A stretch of 64,000 nucleotides of DNA from Heloderma charlesbogerti (lineage: Eukaryota; Chordata; Lepidosauria; Squamata; Helodermatidae): the NCBI GenBank assembly GCA_026122225.1, contig JANEZZ010002708.1, positions 1 through 64,000 on the forward strand, read 5' to 3'. A program made the position numbers and the translations under genes. Below the pieces are notes generated by a model. The model was not told the DNA's origin. It made no database searches and saw only the letters and a list, made by a program, of their open reading frames with translations. This document shows positions 34,540-47,108 of this stretch, piece by piece. The first letter of the stretch is position 1; every line of letters begins with the position of its first letter.

Positions 34540-37500
34540 GGGAGCATGCACGCCAATGAAGCATTGCTCCCTGTTCACTGTAAACCTTATATTCAGCAAC
34601 CCGCTCGGGTTTCTGAGTTTCAACGGGGGGCAGCGGGGGGGAGAAACAGCCGGTGCAGGAGACTGGGTAATCAATCCAAGCGGGGCCATTCCTGCTCCCC
34701 ACACATTTTGAAACCTGTAAGTGTTGCAGGAGGAAGACGTCTAAAGAAACCATCAAAGAGATCAACTTTTTCTGTCTCCAGAGGTACAGCTTAGATTTAT
34801 AGATTGATATCAGTACGCTAGCCTCCTGCACACGCAGGATGTTTGCTTACTTGTCTGTTTTCTGGTGCCGCCCTTCTGGTGTGTTCTCCGGATCAGCACC
34901 AGGAATGCTCTGGCAGGGGTCCAGCACCCAGGCAGGGCATTGACACCAACCTTGCACCCCCTTTAAACATTTTTTTTTTCTGCTGGCACCACCAGGCCAC
35001 CATTTTAATAATATCCCACAATGCCCCAGCCAGCAGGATTAAAATCATATGTAAGCAGCTCGGGGAAATTTTAAGAAGTCTTTGCTGGCACCAAAAATGG
35101 CATGTGTCAGCTCAGCAGACTTCAGGCTCGTGGAATCTTCTTTGCTTTTATTAGAACCTTGGGGCTCACCAACCAGAACCAGAGGCAAATGAAAACAGTG
35201 GCTTAGGGCTGTGTAGTATTGGGGGAGTGAAAAATTACTTACATTGCTCTGTTTTGCAGAGATGGGGCAAAAGTTGTTTGGTTCACATTTTACCGTAGAC
35301 TTCCCTAATTTTGTGCTTTCAAGCCAATATGTGAACCAAGACTTGGTTATCCTTCAACATTTGCGCTTCTCCGAATTTTCAAAATGGAGTTCTCCCATCC
35401 AAAAAGAAAACAAGGAAGTGTATATTAGGGGAAAGTGCACACAAATATGTATATTAGCGAAAATTGCTTGCAAAGAGTGTGTATATTAGGCAAAACTGCA
35501 TACATGAATGCATTAGGAGAAAGGAACTCAAAAAGGCATACCAGTTTTCAGGTGTTTCTTGTTTTGTTTTTCATTTTCGATGTTCGAGACAAACTGAACT
35601 TAAGACTGGGAAAATTCTCAAAGTTCGGGATAAACCAAACTTAAGAATGAAAAAACGAGAAGCTGAGAGAAACCACACAGATTCATCCATCTGTACTGGG
35701 TTGACCTGCATATACTAGGACAAATTATATTAATAAAGATCCGGGTAAGCCAACAATTTAATGTACGAATGGGGAAGCCTTTTGATGTTGTTGCTAATGT
35801 TAAGCAACTTGGGAGTAGAAGTGGTCAGAAACCCACTGTCATCCATCACTAAAAGATTCCTATCCCACCAATAGATTCCTATCTACTTTCTACGCACTGC
35901 TGCATGATAATCTCTTCCCTTTAAATTTTACAAATCCAGCCATGGAAAGAAGTTGGTACTTCAGGAGGATTAACAGAGGAATAACCTTGAGAAGTACCCA
36001 TGTATGCTAGAAATGCTTCATTTGCACCCATTTCAATGGCCGATTGACAGCTGCTTTGAGTCTCGGTAAGAAGCACACAAGGCAAACATCTAAATTCAGT
36101 ATATACAGCAGCTTCCTAGTTGGATGCAGAGAAGAAGTATAAAGCAGGTAATTCGCTGGATTGGATCGGGGAAGTTTGAGCGAGGCCAGTCACGCTCCTG
36201 GGCTAGTAAGAGCTGCATCTTATACTCAGGTTTTACATATATGGCAAACAACCTCCCCCCCATCCACCCCGCAGCCATTCACACTGATGCTAAATGGTGG
36301 TGGACTTTGAGCTGGTGCCTTGCGAATATTAATGAGAGAGGCTTTATTCCAATGACAATACAGGACGGGTCCCAGCACATCATACATTCAGTTTTGCCCA
36401 TTGGCAAGATCCTTCCAAGACTTGAATGACATTGTAGGGTCATAGCAAAAGTTACTGCAACTCCCTAGCCCACAAAAAGAGAGTCCTGTTTGCCTTTGCC
36501 TTTTTAAGTGACGGGAAACAACAATTCTGGGAAACAACAATTGGCAGAGGAGGCAGTTGGGGTGAGATGGGACTGAGAGGCAACGTTCGACTCAGATTTG
36601 GAGACAATATTTAAGCTGAATCACAGGCAAAGAATGAGAGGTTCTGTTTTACTGAATGTATGCAGGTTGGCACTAGGTCCCAAGTGTTCCGATAAGCAAA
36701 GAGCTTGAGCACTTGCGTTCAACACGCTGCCGATCTCTCAGCCAACAAGAGGGATCTCTCTGGAATTGCCTGATTCCAGGAGAAGGCCTGTCCACATGAA
36801 CAGACTTGCATGCCAGTGGTGCCCTGAATTGATCACATACGAGTTGTGGAATTTCTGCTCCTCATGCCAAAATCACAGCTCAACTGACCCAGGCTCCAGG
36901 CTGGGCCAGTTCTAGAGCTGGGGGTCCACTCGGTGGAGAGCTGTCCAATGGGCACCCAGTTGGCTGCAGCTACCATCTTAGCTTCTCCAAACAGGAATGC
37001 CCTAGAAGCTCCATTATTCTGTGGCATTGGGGGTAAAAGCAAAGAAACATGGAAGCTACCACGTTTTTGTGATAGATGTCTTTTTTTTTTTACCTATAAT
37101 GCCATGAAACAACATTGCATTTTGATAACTGCAACCACAGCTGTTACATGCCCAGAGCAGGTGCCCTGGCAGACATCCACATTGGCAGTGGACTTCAGCT
37201 GATATCACCACCGGCAGCGGGCCATGGCAACTGCCCCGCATATGCTGGGGCCATTGTGGGTATGCCAAATAGCAAACAGCCAATGCCAAATGGTGGCATT
37301 TGTGTGGCTGCAGCTATTGGGCAGTGGTAGAAAAGGTGGGGGGACTACAGCTAGGGTTTCCTGATCTTTGTCCTGTTGCTCCTTTGGTGAGCTATTTGGG
37401 GGCAGCAACAAAAAAAAAGGCTAAGACAGTTGCATCATCCCTCTAGATTGCCATTTATTTCCACTCACTCGGGTGCCCATTCCACCCCACATCTGACCTG

Positions 37501-38028
37501 TCTATTAATGCTTCCAGGTTAGGCCTGGATCAATGCCTGGACAATTGCCAGATTCTGGCCTTCTCTATAAGGCTCTCTAGGTGTTTTCCAAGTACCTCCA
37601 CTTCCCACCTTGCCTATTCTCCAGTCTGTCTGGTAGTGTTGTCTTCCCAGTCCTTCCTAAGCCACCACACTTTCCTTGAAGCTTGAGACACACTCTTGTG
37701 GGACTCATACCTCCAACACCCTGTGTTCCTTCCAATACTGAAACAGCCCAAGGAATTTTGGTTCAAAACCCAATTTCATCTTCCTCAGCACTATGCCCCA
37801 CTCTTGCAACTGTCATGGACCAGGACCCTGAACCCTCATCCTCAGAGGATCCCAGCCCCTGGTCATTGAGGGGGGCGCCAGAGTTAATAGCTCAGGAGGA
37901 AGACTCAGTCACGAAAAGGCATCACAAGGCTTCCACCTTCCCAGAACCTAGTTCCCCAGAAAAATTCCAGGAGTTGGCTTCCCTGAGTCCAGAAGAGGTT
38001 GCCTTGCCATCTTCAGACTCTGGCCACA
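34540..38028. other. Intergenic sequence without a recognised gene
   Basis: There are scattered short ORFs only. 35400-35520 repeats 'gtgtatatta' and 'gcaaaa' words. A Ser/Pro/Glu-rich plus-strand frame at 37683-38028 (EPSSSEDPSP, FPEPSSPEKF) looks like an old mobile-element coding fragment. It is interrupted by the hAT-type element at 38029. Confidence 0.4.
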
Positions 38029-38429
38029 AGGACACTGTGGATGTGTGGATTGTGTTAAATCCATTCTGTCTGTGTTTCGTGGATTGTCAGGCACCTTTGG
38101 TTCTGTTGTCCAGCCATCTACGAAATTGGATTTTTTCTCTGAATTTGCACAAATATTCATGTGCGCAAATTCACACATATGCAAATTTCCCCAAAATGTG
38201 CATTTTCAGGCTTTAGCCTATGGGGGAAATGTGTGTTTTGGCTGTTTTTTAAGTTTTGCATATTTTATTGCAACAAAATCCGTGCAAAATTTGGGAAAGT
38301 TAGAAAAATGGTCCACACGTCCACAGAATCCTCTGGACGGGGGAAAACACGGTCCACTGTGGAATCTGCAGGTCAAATTCATGGAAATCCAAACTCATTT
38401 CATCTGTTGCAGATTTCTACAACATCCCT
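38029..38429. mobile_element. hAT-type element, 401 bp, degraded
   Basis: The right end is CATCCCT and the left end is degraded. The flanks share ggccaca (38022-38028 and 38430-38436). The interior has the 'gcaaatttccccaaaatgtg' and 'ctttagcctatgggggaaa' words also found in the element at 15787-16519. Confidence 0.55.
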
Positions 38430-39334
38430 GGCCACAGCCACTCCTACATCGTTGCAACTTGGGGCTGCTAAAATAGACCATTCCCTTTAAGAAACAAAGC
38501 CTCAGTTAGTGTAGAGGTGGACCCAACCCGCCAAAATTCAGGCAAATTTATACTTAAGGCTCAGTCTTGATGTGCTTCTTGTTGGACCAACATACAGACA
38601 ACCCTGTCTGGCTTCCAATTCCACTGGGAACTTTCCATTGTGCTGATCTCTTCCTGTCTTGCTTACCTCAGAAAACTGACCTAACCAGAACGCTGCTCAA
38701 GATTTGATCCATAGCAGTTCCCTGCAACCCATGCTACAGTTCAGGGCATCAGCAGAACCCACTGCCTGAAATGATATAGTCACCCCCTGCCATATGACTC
38801 AATAATATCTCACCTTACCAGGAGTTTAATCAGGAGATTAAGTATAGCAGCAGAGCTGTCCGACAAGGAGTTGCAGGGAGCACAGGAAGATTGAGACGTT
38901 GTTTCAGCACTGCCTTGGCTTCGGCTGAGCAGCTTTACAGCCGGTGGTGCTGCCCCACTTCTTCCTGGCCATCATCAGGGCCCTGGAGCATATGAGCAGT
39001 CAGGTGTCCTCCTCATGAGTAGGGTGCAGGGAGAGTTGACCTTGTCCTGTCAGACAGGCACTGCACCTTTGGCTCTGAGCTTCCAGTGGGACATTCTGCC
39101 ACTCTGCTCCTGGGATCCTGCAGATGATTTTGGTGGGTTTGGGTCAAAGAGAGGAGACCATTCCAGGGCATTAGTTCTTCCAAACCTGTGGCCTCCCAGG
39201 AGAATTATTGGTCTTCACCAATGCCCCTGGAGCCCTAAGGCCAGCAAGTGTCATCTTCTTCCTCTGAGGACTCATGAAGTTCAAGGTTCATCCCACTGGA
39301 AAGGCGGTGGGACACAAAACACTTAATATATGGA
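38430..39334. other. Intergenic sequence without a recognised gene
   Basis: No repeat family, exon or RNA gene was recognised. Confidence 0.35.
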
Positions 39335-39452
39335 ACAATCGACCAGGTAGCCCATCTAATTTAGTATTGACCTTTACTTCTGAGTTCCTTTGACTGTAGA
39401 TGTGGGATCTTCTGCATGCAAAACATGTTCTCTTCCACTGAGCTACGGCCCC
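39335..39452 (-). mobile_element. tRNA-derived SINE
   Basis: 'cttctgcatgcaaaacatgt' and 'ccactgagctacggcccctc' on the plus strand are the reversed head. Confidence 0.6.
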
Positions 39453-39509
39453 TCATATACAGATATACTGGCCTTCCATTGAGTTGCATCCATCCAGCTG
39501 ATAGCTGTC

Positions 39510-39585
39510 TACTTCTGTATATTTTTGTGAACCACGCAGAGAACTCTGGCTAGTGAGTGGTATAGAAATTAAATAAAATGAAATA
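39510..39585 (+). mobile_element. L2-type LINE 3' tail
   Basis: 'accacgcagagaactctggc' then 'ggtatagaaattaaataaaa'. Confidence 0.55.
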
Positions 39586-40234
39586 TTTCAACTACAGGCT
39601 GCGAGTAGCGGCTTTTCCTAACATTCGTACCTGAGTTCTTTGGGAGACACTAGGGATCAAACCTGGGACCTGTGAAGCCTCCGTTCTGACATGAGCCACA
39701 TCCACTGCCCTTGTGCAATCCTCATGATATATGATCTATTATATTTGTAATAGCTGTAGGCTGGAACAACACCAGAGTACAAGATGTACAAAAGAAAGAA
39801 GAAATCAAACCATGTATTTTTCCCCCCAACATATCTCTGAGGATTAATAACAGCATGCAGAAAATCATTATATCCCCACCACCACCACCGCTCCAGCACC
39901 ATAAACACCTCATCTGTCTTCATATGGAACACTGGCAGAGGCAGAGCAGAAGGTAAGCAAACCTGTCCTACAGGCAGGACTGTCTTAAGGTTTCCTTGCA
40001 GAAAACCTAGGAAGGGCAGAATAAAGGCCTCCCGCCCCAAGAACTGAGGGTGGGCTACAGAATCACCGGAAGCCAAGGAGGACTCATTGTTCAGGAAGGA
40101 AATTTGGTGGGTGACCTTGGAATTGTGCTGCCACAGGGAGGGAAGTTATCTACTCTGTTTGTCAAAAAATTAGAGGTAGCTATATTGATCCAGTTGAAAA
40201 AAAAACACACAAGAGCCACAGTAGGGTAATACTG

Positions 40235-40460
40235 TTATTACGACCGACCAGGAACAGAGAGCGCTGTCTTAGGGCATGGGTATTTGTCCAGCTAGTTTGT
40301 ATCATTAGCTCTGACTGGCAATGGCTCTCTGCGGTCTCAAGTGAAGAGAGGGCTTTCCCGTTGCCTGCTACATGATCCTTTTTATTGGAGACATTAACAA
40401 CTGAATCCAGGGCGTTCTTTAAGCAAAATATGTGCTCCTGCACTGAGCAGTGGTCTTTCC
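40235..40460 (-). mobile_element. tRNA-derived SINE, diverged
   Basis: 'gctctgactggcaatggctc' and 'aaatatgtgctcctgcactg' on the plus strand match the family in reverse, with many changes. Confidence 0.5.
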
Positions 40461-40589
40461 TCAAACTAAAAGGTTGCAGTGAACTTCTCTTCAGGCTGAA
40501 AATTAAGAGCAAAAGAAAAAGCAGAGCGAGGAGGAAAAAAATGTTGCAGGGTATGATGAAACACCCCCCTCCCCATAAGAACAAAGCTT

Positions 40590-40775
40590 TATATTGAGTC
40601 AGAGCCTTGATCCACCTCACTCAGTATTGTCTTCACTCAGTATTGTCTTCACTGACTGGCAGCGGCTCTCCAAGGTTTCAGGCATGAATCTTTCCTAGCC
40701 CTACCTGGAGATGCTGGGGATCCAACCTGGGACCTTCTGCATGCAAAGCAGGGCTCTGCTACTGAGCTACGCCCC
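40590..40775 (-). mobile_element. tRNA-derived SINE
   Basis: 'cactgactggcagcggctct', 'cttctgcatgcaaagcaggg' and 'tactgagctacgcccctt' on the plus strand. 'tcactcagtattgtct' is duplicated in tandem at 40617-40650. Confidence 0.7.
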
Positions 40776-40931
40776 TTACTCCAGGCTGCAGTTTATAGGA
40801 TGGAGTGGAAAAGGTGTTACACAACCTTCTGCAGCAATCCTATATACACATACCTGGGAGTAAGTCCCATTAAACTCAGTAGGGCCTCCTTCTGCATAGA
40901 CGCATATAAGACTGCACTGTTAATTGGGCTG

Positions 40932-41071
40932 GAGCAGCCTTCCCTGACCCGGTGCCCTCCAGATGCTTTGGACTGCAACTCCCATCAGCCCCAGCCAGCA
41001 TGGGCAATGGTCAGGGATGCTGGTGGTTGTAGTACAAAACATCTGGAGGGCGCCAGGTCAGGAATGGCTGG
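40932..41071. repeat. Foldback element, copy 2
   Basis: 'gcagccttccctgacc' at the left faces 'ggtcaggaatggctg' at the right. Inside, 'gccctccagatg' faces 'catctggagggc'. It has the same design as 2111-2245. Confidence 0.75.
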
Positions 41072-41079
41072 GGGCAGAA

Positions 41080-41810
41080 CAAATTGCAAGTTGCAACAAG
41101 AGCTGCTGGGACAAAGAAATTGCAACAATCTTTGTAAAGTGCCCAGAGAGATCTGTGCTTATTCAGATCTCCTTTTTCCATCATGCCCAGCAACAGTTCT
41201 AGTGAACTTCCAGGCATAGTTTGAGGCGTCTGAGATGTTAGCTTGCTAGTCTGAGATGTTTCTAGATGGTCCTCGTGAAAGGTCTGATGCTTCTGATAAT
41301 TCTGTGTTGACAGATGAGTAAGCAGGTTCTGGCAAACGCTCCAGGCAAGCTTCTTGAAACGTGCAGCTCCTGTCCCAGCTCCCTTTCATTTCAGTGTGCC
41401 TTGTGAAAGTGGACTTCCTGATGAACTAGGTGCCCTGTTCCCAGTGAGGCTGAGCAGGTGAGTGGGCTCTACAGAGGGCCTAGCCTTCGCCACCCGCCGA
41501 GGCTCACACCCCAGGAGGGGACCACGTGCCAGCACCCGGCGCCCTCGGCCCTGCTGCTGTCTGTTCAACTGCCCTCTCCATGCAAGCAATAGGTGAGAGG
41601 AGTGAGGAGGAATGGTTGTCTCCACATGGCTTGTACTCTGCCCTCTAGGACGTGGCGCAAGAGGCAAGCAGACAGGGAATGGCAACAGCAGGAATGAGGA
41701 GGACCCACTGAGAACATCTTCTGCAAAGGCTCTCCAAAGCCTGAAACTGGCTCTGAGACCGGGGTGGGGGGTGGGGATTCTGAACTTTCCAAAACAGCAA
41801 GCCTTGCAAA
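41080..41810. other. Intergenic sequence without a recognised gene
   Basis: Short ORFs occur on both strands. None has a family signature. Confidence 0.35.
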
Positions 41811-41814
41811 GTTG

Positions 41815-42012
41815 GATCCCCCGCCCAACTGGGGAGACCCAAGTTCCAATCTCCAGTCAGCCATGAGACTCACCGGGTGACACTGGGCCAAGCATTACCT
41901 CTCAGCCTCACCTATCTCAAACAGTTATTGTGAGGATAAAAATGGGGCAGAAATCATGTAAGCCACCATGAGCAACTTAAGAGGAAAGGCAGGATATTAA
42001 TGTAATAAAAAC
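41815..42012 (+). mobile_element. Sauria-type SINE, head decayed
   Basis: 'cagtcagccatgagactcac', 'cagttattgtgaggataaaa' and 'ggcaggatattaatgtaata' follow the family order. Confidence 0.75.
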
Positions 42013-42076
42013 AAACACATCCATATGCTTTTTAAGCTGTAGATGGACCAGTCAGAGACAAATAGGTTAAATAATC

Positions 42077-42082
42077 TTTATT
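42077..42082 (-). terminator. PLCH2: Candidate distal polyadenylation signal of PLCH2
   Basis: The minus strand reads AATAAA here. The sequence to its right up to 43000 is mostly free of repeats, like a 3' UTR. It is about 5 kb below the stop codon, so the link to PLCH2 is only inferred. Confidence 0.3.
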
Positions 42083-43524
42083 TTCAGTAGTGTCAGCTGG
42101 TTTTACAAATAGATTTTAAATTATTTGCAATATATAGAGAAGAAGTGTTATAAACAAACCACCCACACACACACACAAAATCAACCCTCACCCAACCCCA
42201 TCTCTCCTTCCCCACCCCACCTTCCAGTCAAATATAACAAGGGCTGAAAATTAAAGTACAATTTCTTTTTCTTTTTAAATGCATCTTGATACATTCTCCC
42301 TCATTTTCTTCCCTAATAAAATGTACATCCATAATAATAAATGATAATGATGGGAAAGGGGGAATTAAAACAAACATCTTTAAAAAGAGGTTATTTAACT
42401 CTGAATAGAGCTAATCTTGCCTAATTTTCTTTGTATACAAAAATGTATTTTGCACAGCAGTGCAAAACCAGACAAAGAAACCAACGAACTAACCAACCAA
42501 CAGGAAGAGGTCATTCTACAGGTGATGTGATGTACAGTTGACCCTTCAAAGTACTACAAACATTTCCTGTTTTAAGTCCATGTTTCTGGGAAATAACATT
42601 TTCAGTGCTTACAAGGCTAAACAAAGGAAATGAAAAAAACAAAACAAAACATGGTCCTGCCTGTTTCATTGGCTACCAGAGCCCCTTTTCCCTGAATAAC
42701 TAGTTAAAATGGGAAAGAAACACTGAAAGAGATTTACAGCAAGTTGGACTTGCCTGAGCAACCACCTCCTCACAAGTCTTTCTTTTGAAGTCCTCACCTA
42801 TCACCATGGGTGCCTAGAGCATTAAAAGCCCTGAGACTGGCTGCTTGAGGAATTTGGACTTTGCAGATTCTAATACAAACTGCCCTGTCTCTCACCTCCC
42901 CAGGTACTGCGTGGATCAGAGCTCGGCTTTCCCACTGCTTTCGCTCTTCCTGAATGTTACGATGTGGTTCTCGGCTCAAAAAAGGGTATCCAGATATGTT
43001 TAACAATATGCGTTTTGAGAGAAAGTATGTTTAGTACAATGCGTTTTGAGAGAAAATGAACGGAATGCCATTTTTTGTGTGTAAAGTATAAAAGAGATCA
43101 GGTGCAGATCAATAGGAAATGGGACAGGATGGACTAAAGGGAGAATGCATGTGAAAGTGACACAGAGCAGAAACAGAGTGATCTGGGCATCCCTCCACCA
43201 AAGCACCAAGCAGGAATGGAATCCTTCTATTCCTCCACTAGTCTTCCTGCCCACCTCCTTTAGGCACCTGCTCAGGGACCAAAAGTGGAACCTTGTGACT
43301 CACAGGAGGCAGGCGAGAGGGCCGTGAAGTAGCAGGACGGCCGGAACAATAGCGATGCCTTGCTCGATACCTCAATGAATATTGAAAGTGACTAGGGATG
43401 CCAGTGAAATTGTCCCAAGCCAAAGTCAGGAATGAACTTTGTGGAGTCGGAAAGCCCACCTCAAAGTGGGCTTAAGGCCCCCAAACTATTTCCTAGCTGA
43501 GATGAAAGTCCAAACCAGAGAGGA
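42083..43524. other. Repeat-poor stretch, possibly distal PLCH2 3' UTR
   Basis: AT-rich and largely without recognised repeats to 43000; there is a tandem 'atgcgttttgagagaaa' near 43010-43060. No ORF signature. Confidence 0.3.
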
Positions 43525-43950
43525 ATCATAGAGTAGGGTCGGAAGGGGCCCATAAGACCACTGGGTCCAGCCCCTTCACAGCTCCTGACTCACTCCTGGG
43601 GCATTCCCCCCTCCCTAGAAATCTTCCCCCCTCCCAAACACACTCCCCTTCCCTAAGGAGATAGAAGTGTTAGTGCAAGCAGTAGCAACAGAAAGAGGCA
43701 ATGGAAACCAGTGGCCTATGTGGGATGTAGTTCTTCCGCTGGCTGCTGCTACTGCAGGTACCCATTGGAAGAACTACATCTCCCATGGGCCACTGGGCTC
43801 TGTCACTAGAGGGGAGGGAGGGAGGGAGGGGGAAAGACCATCCTTTCCCTGCTCCTGCTGCTTGCACCATCATACCGATCTCTTTTTGCCAGGGAATCAT
43901 AGAATAGTATAGTAGGGTTGGAAGGGGCCTACAAGGCCATCGAGTCCAAC
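43525..43950 (-). repeat. Two short CR1 3' tails around a foldback sequence
   Basis: 'aatcatagagtagggtcgga' (43525) and 'aatcatagaatagtatagta' (43895) are reversed CR1 ends. Between them, 43711-43790 is an inverted repeat with arms of about 27 bp ('gtggcctatgtgggatgtag' facing 'ctacatctcccatgggccac'). Confidence 0.6.
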
Positions 43951-44286
43951 CCCCCAGGGAAGAGAACAGGGGAATCAATTTGGCTGGTGGGGAGGACTTC
44001 TGGAAAAAGGCAAAAGGGCTGGCTGGTTTTTCAAACCCATTCGACTGGCTCAGAGAAGTTATCTGATTTTTCCTGGGCTCCCCCCGCCCCCCGCCAGACA
44101 AAACTGGATCATTAACAAATCAATCTGAGGTAACGGCCAAGAAGCTTGCCCATCCTGCAAAGTTGCCTGCACTGTTTCTAGACTGTCCACCCTCCTCTCA
44201 CCCATTTCAAGCAACACTCGTAGCCCTCATTTTTAGGCAGGCACAAGATGACTGCTGCTCATTTGTATCTAGGGATTTACTTACAG

Positions 44287-45046
44287 TAGGGATGGCGGAG
44301 AATTCTGCCACGGACTCCAGTGAGGCCAGATTATTTCAAATCCGCCCCCCCGGAGTCCATGACGGAACGGACTACCCCCCCGCCACCCCCCGACGTCCCC
44401 CCTGGAACGGACCTACCTGGCGGCGGCAGCTACGGGTCATCTTCCGGCCACTGCCGGGCTGCTGCGGCCGCAAATGGCGGCCGTTGTAGCAGCCGCCATT
44501 TGCATTCCTGCATTAGGCCATGATAGGCTGTGTAAATACTTAGGTAGCCTGTCACAGACTAATGCAAGGACGCAAATGGCGGCTGCTACAATGGCCGCCA
44601 TTTGTGGCCACAGCAGCCCGGCAGCGGCTGGAAGTCCAGCTGCGGCCGGCCCTGGCCAGCGGCTCTGCAGCCTTGCCGTGGAGCGGAGCCGGCTAGGGAG
44701 GATTCCAGGGGGGAGTATTCCAGCAGATCCAGGCAGCGGACTAGTAAGTGGCATTCATACATCCCTACGTAAGCTATCATGGCAAAGCAGGGACGCAAAT
44801 GGCGTCCCCTACGCGGGACGCCATTTGCCGCCGCAGCCCGGCCATGACCAGAAGCCAGGCTGCGGTGGTCAGCCCTCACCGGCGGCTCTGCGGACTCACC
44901 GTGGAGTGGAGCTGGCCGGGGAGGATTCCAGGGGGGAGGAACGGATTGCCTCCCCCCCCATCGAGGATTCCAGGGGGAGGAACGGATCGCCTCCCCCCCA
45001 GCAGACCCCCTGCGGAGGCAGGTAAGTGGGGTTTCGTACACCCCTA
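44287..45046. mobile_element. hAT-type element, 760 bp, partly duplicated inside
   Basis: It starts TAGGGATG and ends CACCCCTA. The flanks acttacag and atttacag agree at 7 of 8 bases. A second end-like sequence, 'aagtggcattcatacatccc', lies at 44741-44766. The part after it repeats the order of the preceding 200 bp with changes, so the element is dimeric or has another copy nested in it. Its palindromes are built from AAATGGCGGC, unlike the copies at 9.1 and 57.9 kb. Confidence 0.75.
44470..44606. repeat. Nested palindrome inside the hAT element
   Basis: The left arm (about 44470-44518) and right arm (about 44558-44606) are imperfect reverse complements. Each is itself a hairpin (GCAAATGGCGGC facing GCCGCCATTTGC in the left arm). 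A further hairpin with a perfect 14-bp stem (GCAAATGGCGTCCC) is at 44792-44825. Confidence 0.85.
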
Positions 45047-45379
45047 ATTTACAGACTTGCAAACAGAAATATTGCTCATTCTGAGGCAGTCTGTGAGAGA
45101 GGTCAGGCCAAACCTGTGAGGAGGCAGGGGGCCTTGTGTAGAAGCAAACACTGTGATGCAGGGAGAGATGTCTGAGCAGAAAACACCTTGATTTTTTGGA
45201 TTAAATAAATGTGAAGAAAATAACCCCAAGAGATGGGGGAGAGATTTTTATACTGTTGTATCTGCCAGAGCTTTAACCTAGGGATCTCTGGGAATCGTAG
45301 TTTTGTTAAGGGGTGAACATCACTGGCTACATCCAGTGATGTACATGGCTACATCCCCTCTTCTAGCTTCATGGAAAAT
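45047..45379. other. Short unassigned stretch between two hAT elements
   Basis: No feature recognised. Confidence 0.4.
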
Positions 45380-45949
45380 TAGGGATGGTGCGGGTGCCTG
45401 ATTTAGTCCGGGAATCCAGCGAAACCACCCCTGCCTGCACCACCGAGCCCTGCTCACCGAGCCCCTGCTCACCGATTGCCCGCACTTGGCAAATGGCCTG
45501 CACTCACCCCGGTGGCCTCGTCAAGCTTCGCATTTGCCACTTTTTGAGAAATAAAATGGCAATTGCAAAATGCTCGTATTAGCGCACATATGAAAATGCG
45601 CATTTTGCAAATGTGCATATTCATATACGTGCGAAAATGCACATTTTTTTCAAAAAGCACGCATTTTTGCACACACACAAATATGCACCTTCACAAAATG
45701 TGTGTTTCACACATGAGAATATGGACATTCACAAAATGTGCATTTTCGCGCATACAAAGACGTGCGCATTTTTGCAGTCACCATTTTATTTTTCAAAAAA
45801 ATGGTGGCCACGGAGCTCGATGAGACCACAGTGGTAGCTGCTCGCTGAGAGTGGAAGGAGCTCATGTGTGGTCCGGGGACCAGCAAGCAGGGGCGGGGGC
45901 TGGGTGGGCATCCAGAGAACCCGGACGTGGGTGAGTTCGCACATCCCTA
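45380..45949. mobile_element. hAT-type element, 570 bp
   Basis: It starts TAGGGATG and ends CATCCCTA. The flanks tggaaaat and cggaaaat agree at 7 of 8 bases. The interior (45550-45790) is a run of 'aaaatgcgcattttgc'-like alternating words that fold back on each other. Confidence 0.78.
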
Positions 45950-47108
45950 CGGAAAATCCCAGGATCTTTCAAGATGACAGAAGCCATGAGAGTTACAGCA
46001 GAAACCCGTTTTGCCTTCTTTGTGAAAAACTTAGCCACCAAACTGGAGTGCTTTCAGTTTCTGGTGTAAACCCATGGTGCCCTGGAATACACTGGCAAGT
46101 CTGTTGGCAAATGAAAGTGTGAATGTGGAATAGGAAAGGCTGGAGGGATGAGGTCAAGACCAATCAAGAGAGGATTGCCAAAACAAAACTGAGGTCCAAC
46201 CAATGGCAGCAGAATCACATAGTAAATTGACTTGGGGCTCTGAATTTGCAAGCAACAAGGAGGGTGTTGATCCAGGCGAGAAAATTTGCCTGCACCCTAC
46301 CATCCCAAAGTCTGTCCCACACTCCACCCCATCCTTTTCTCCTTGGCCAAGTTTCAATAGAAATCAGCTCAGCTGGGAGAAAGCATTTCTGTGGGTGAGG
46401 CTGTGGGGAGACAGACAGATTTCCTAAAATAATTTTGTAGTGGTTCAAAGTCCTGAAAAACCCATTAAGCCAACAGCGGACAAAATTGTTGAGACTACAG
46501 TAGGATAAACAAAATGTGTGACTACACGGCCAACAGCAACGACTCCTGGGTTGTATAACCCCAAGACTTCTTAAAAATTAGTGCTTGTCCCTCATCAAAA
46601 AAGCTTTGGATCATTTGCACCTTCCAAATAATGCTTTGCCTCCCAGAACTGAAGCCAAGCTGTAGCGGCTTCAGCGAGAAAGTCAAGGCAGCTCCGGATG
46701 GTAGTTCCATGTTGGTTGTGTGTTGGGGACTCTGTCTTACCGGAATTGTAGTCCAAGAAAAAGAGGCTGTAGGAAGGTTGTGAAGATCCCTAGACATGCT
46801 TTCAAGGGAACATGGAGGGGGGAGGGATCTTCTCATGATCTGTTCCCCCAGGAAAAATCTGCTTGCCCACTCCCCATATTGCATGCTACAGGTTGCATTA
46901 TTATTAGAAGTAGTAGTATTTCACACATATAAATTGTTCTTTAGAGGCTGGGAGGAGGAGGAGGAGAAGGGAAAGGAAGCACTATTCTTGAACGAGGGTG
47001 TTCCTTATCATGTGCGTTCTTCTTTTTTGAAAAATGTGTGGTTGTTGGTTTTGTTGCTTTTGCTCCGACAGGAATGTAAACATCGATCTCGTTCAGCCCT
47101 TCCCAGCG
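45950..47108. other. Sequence just downstream of the PLCH2 stop, presumed 3' UTR
   Basis: No repeat family was recognised and no close AATAAA on the minus strand. Taken as transcribed 3' UTR by position only. Confidence 0.4.
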
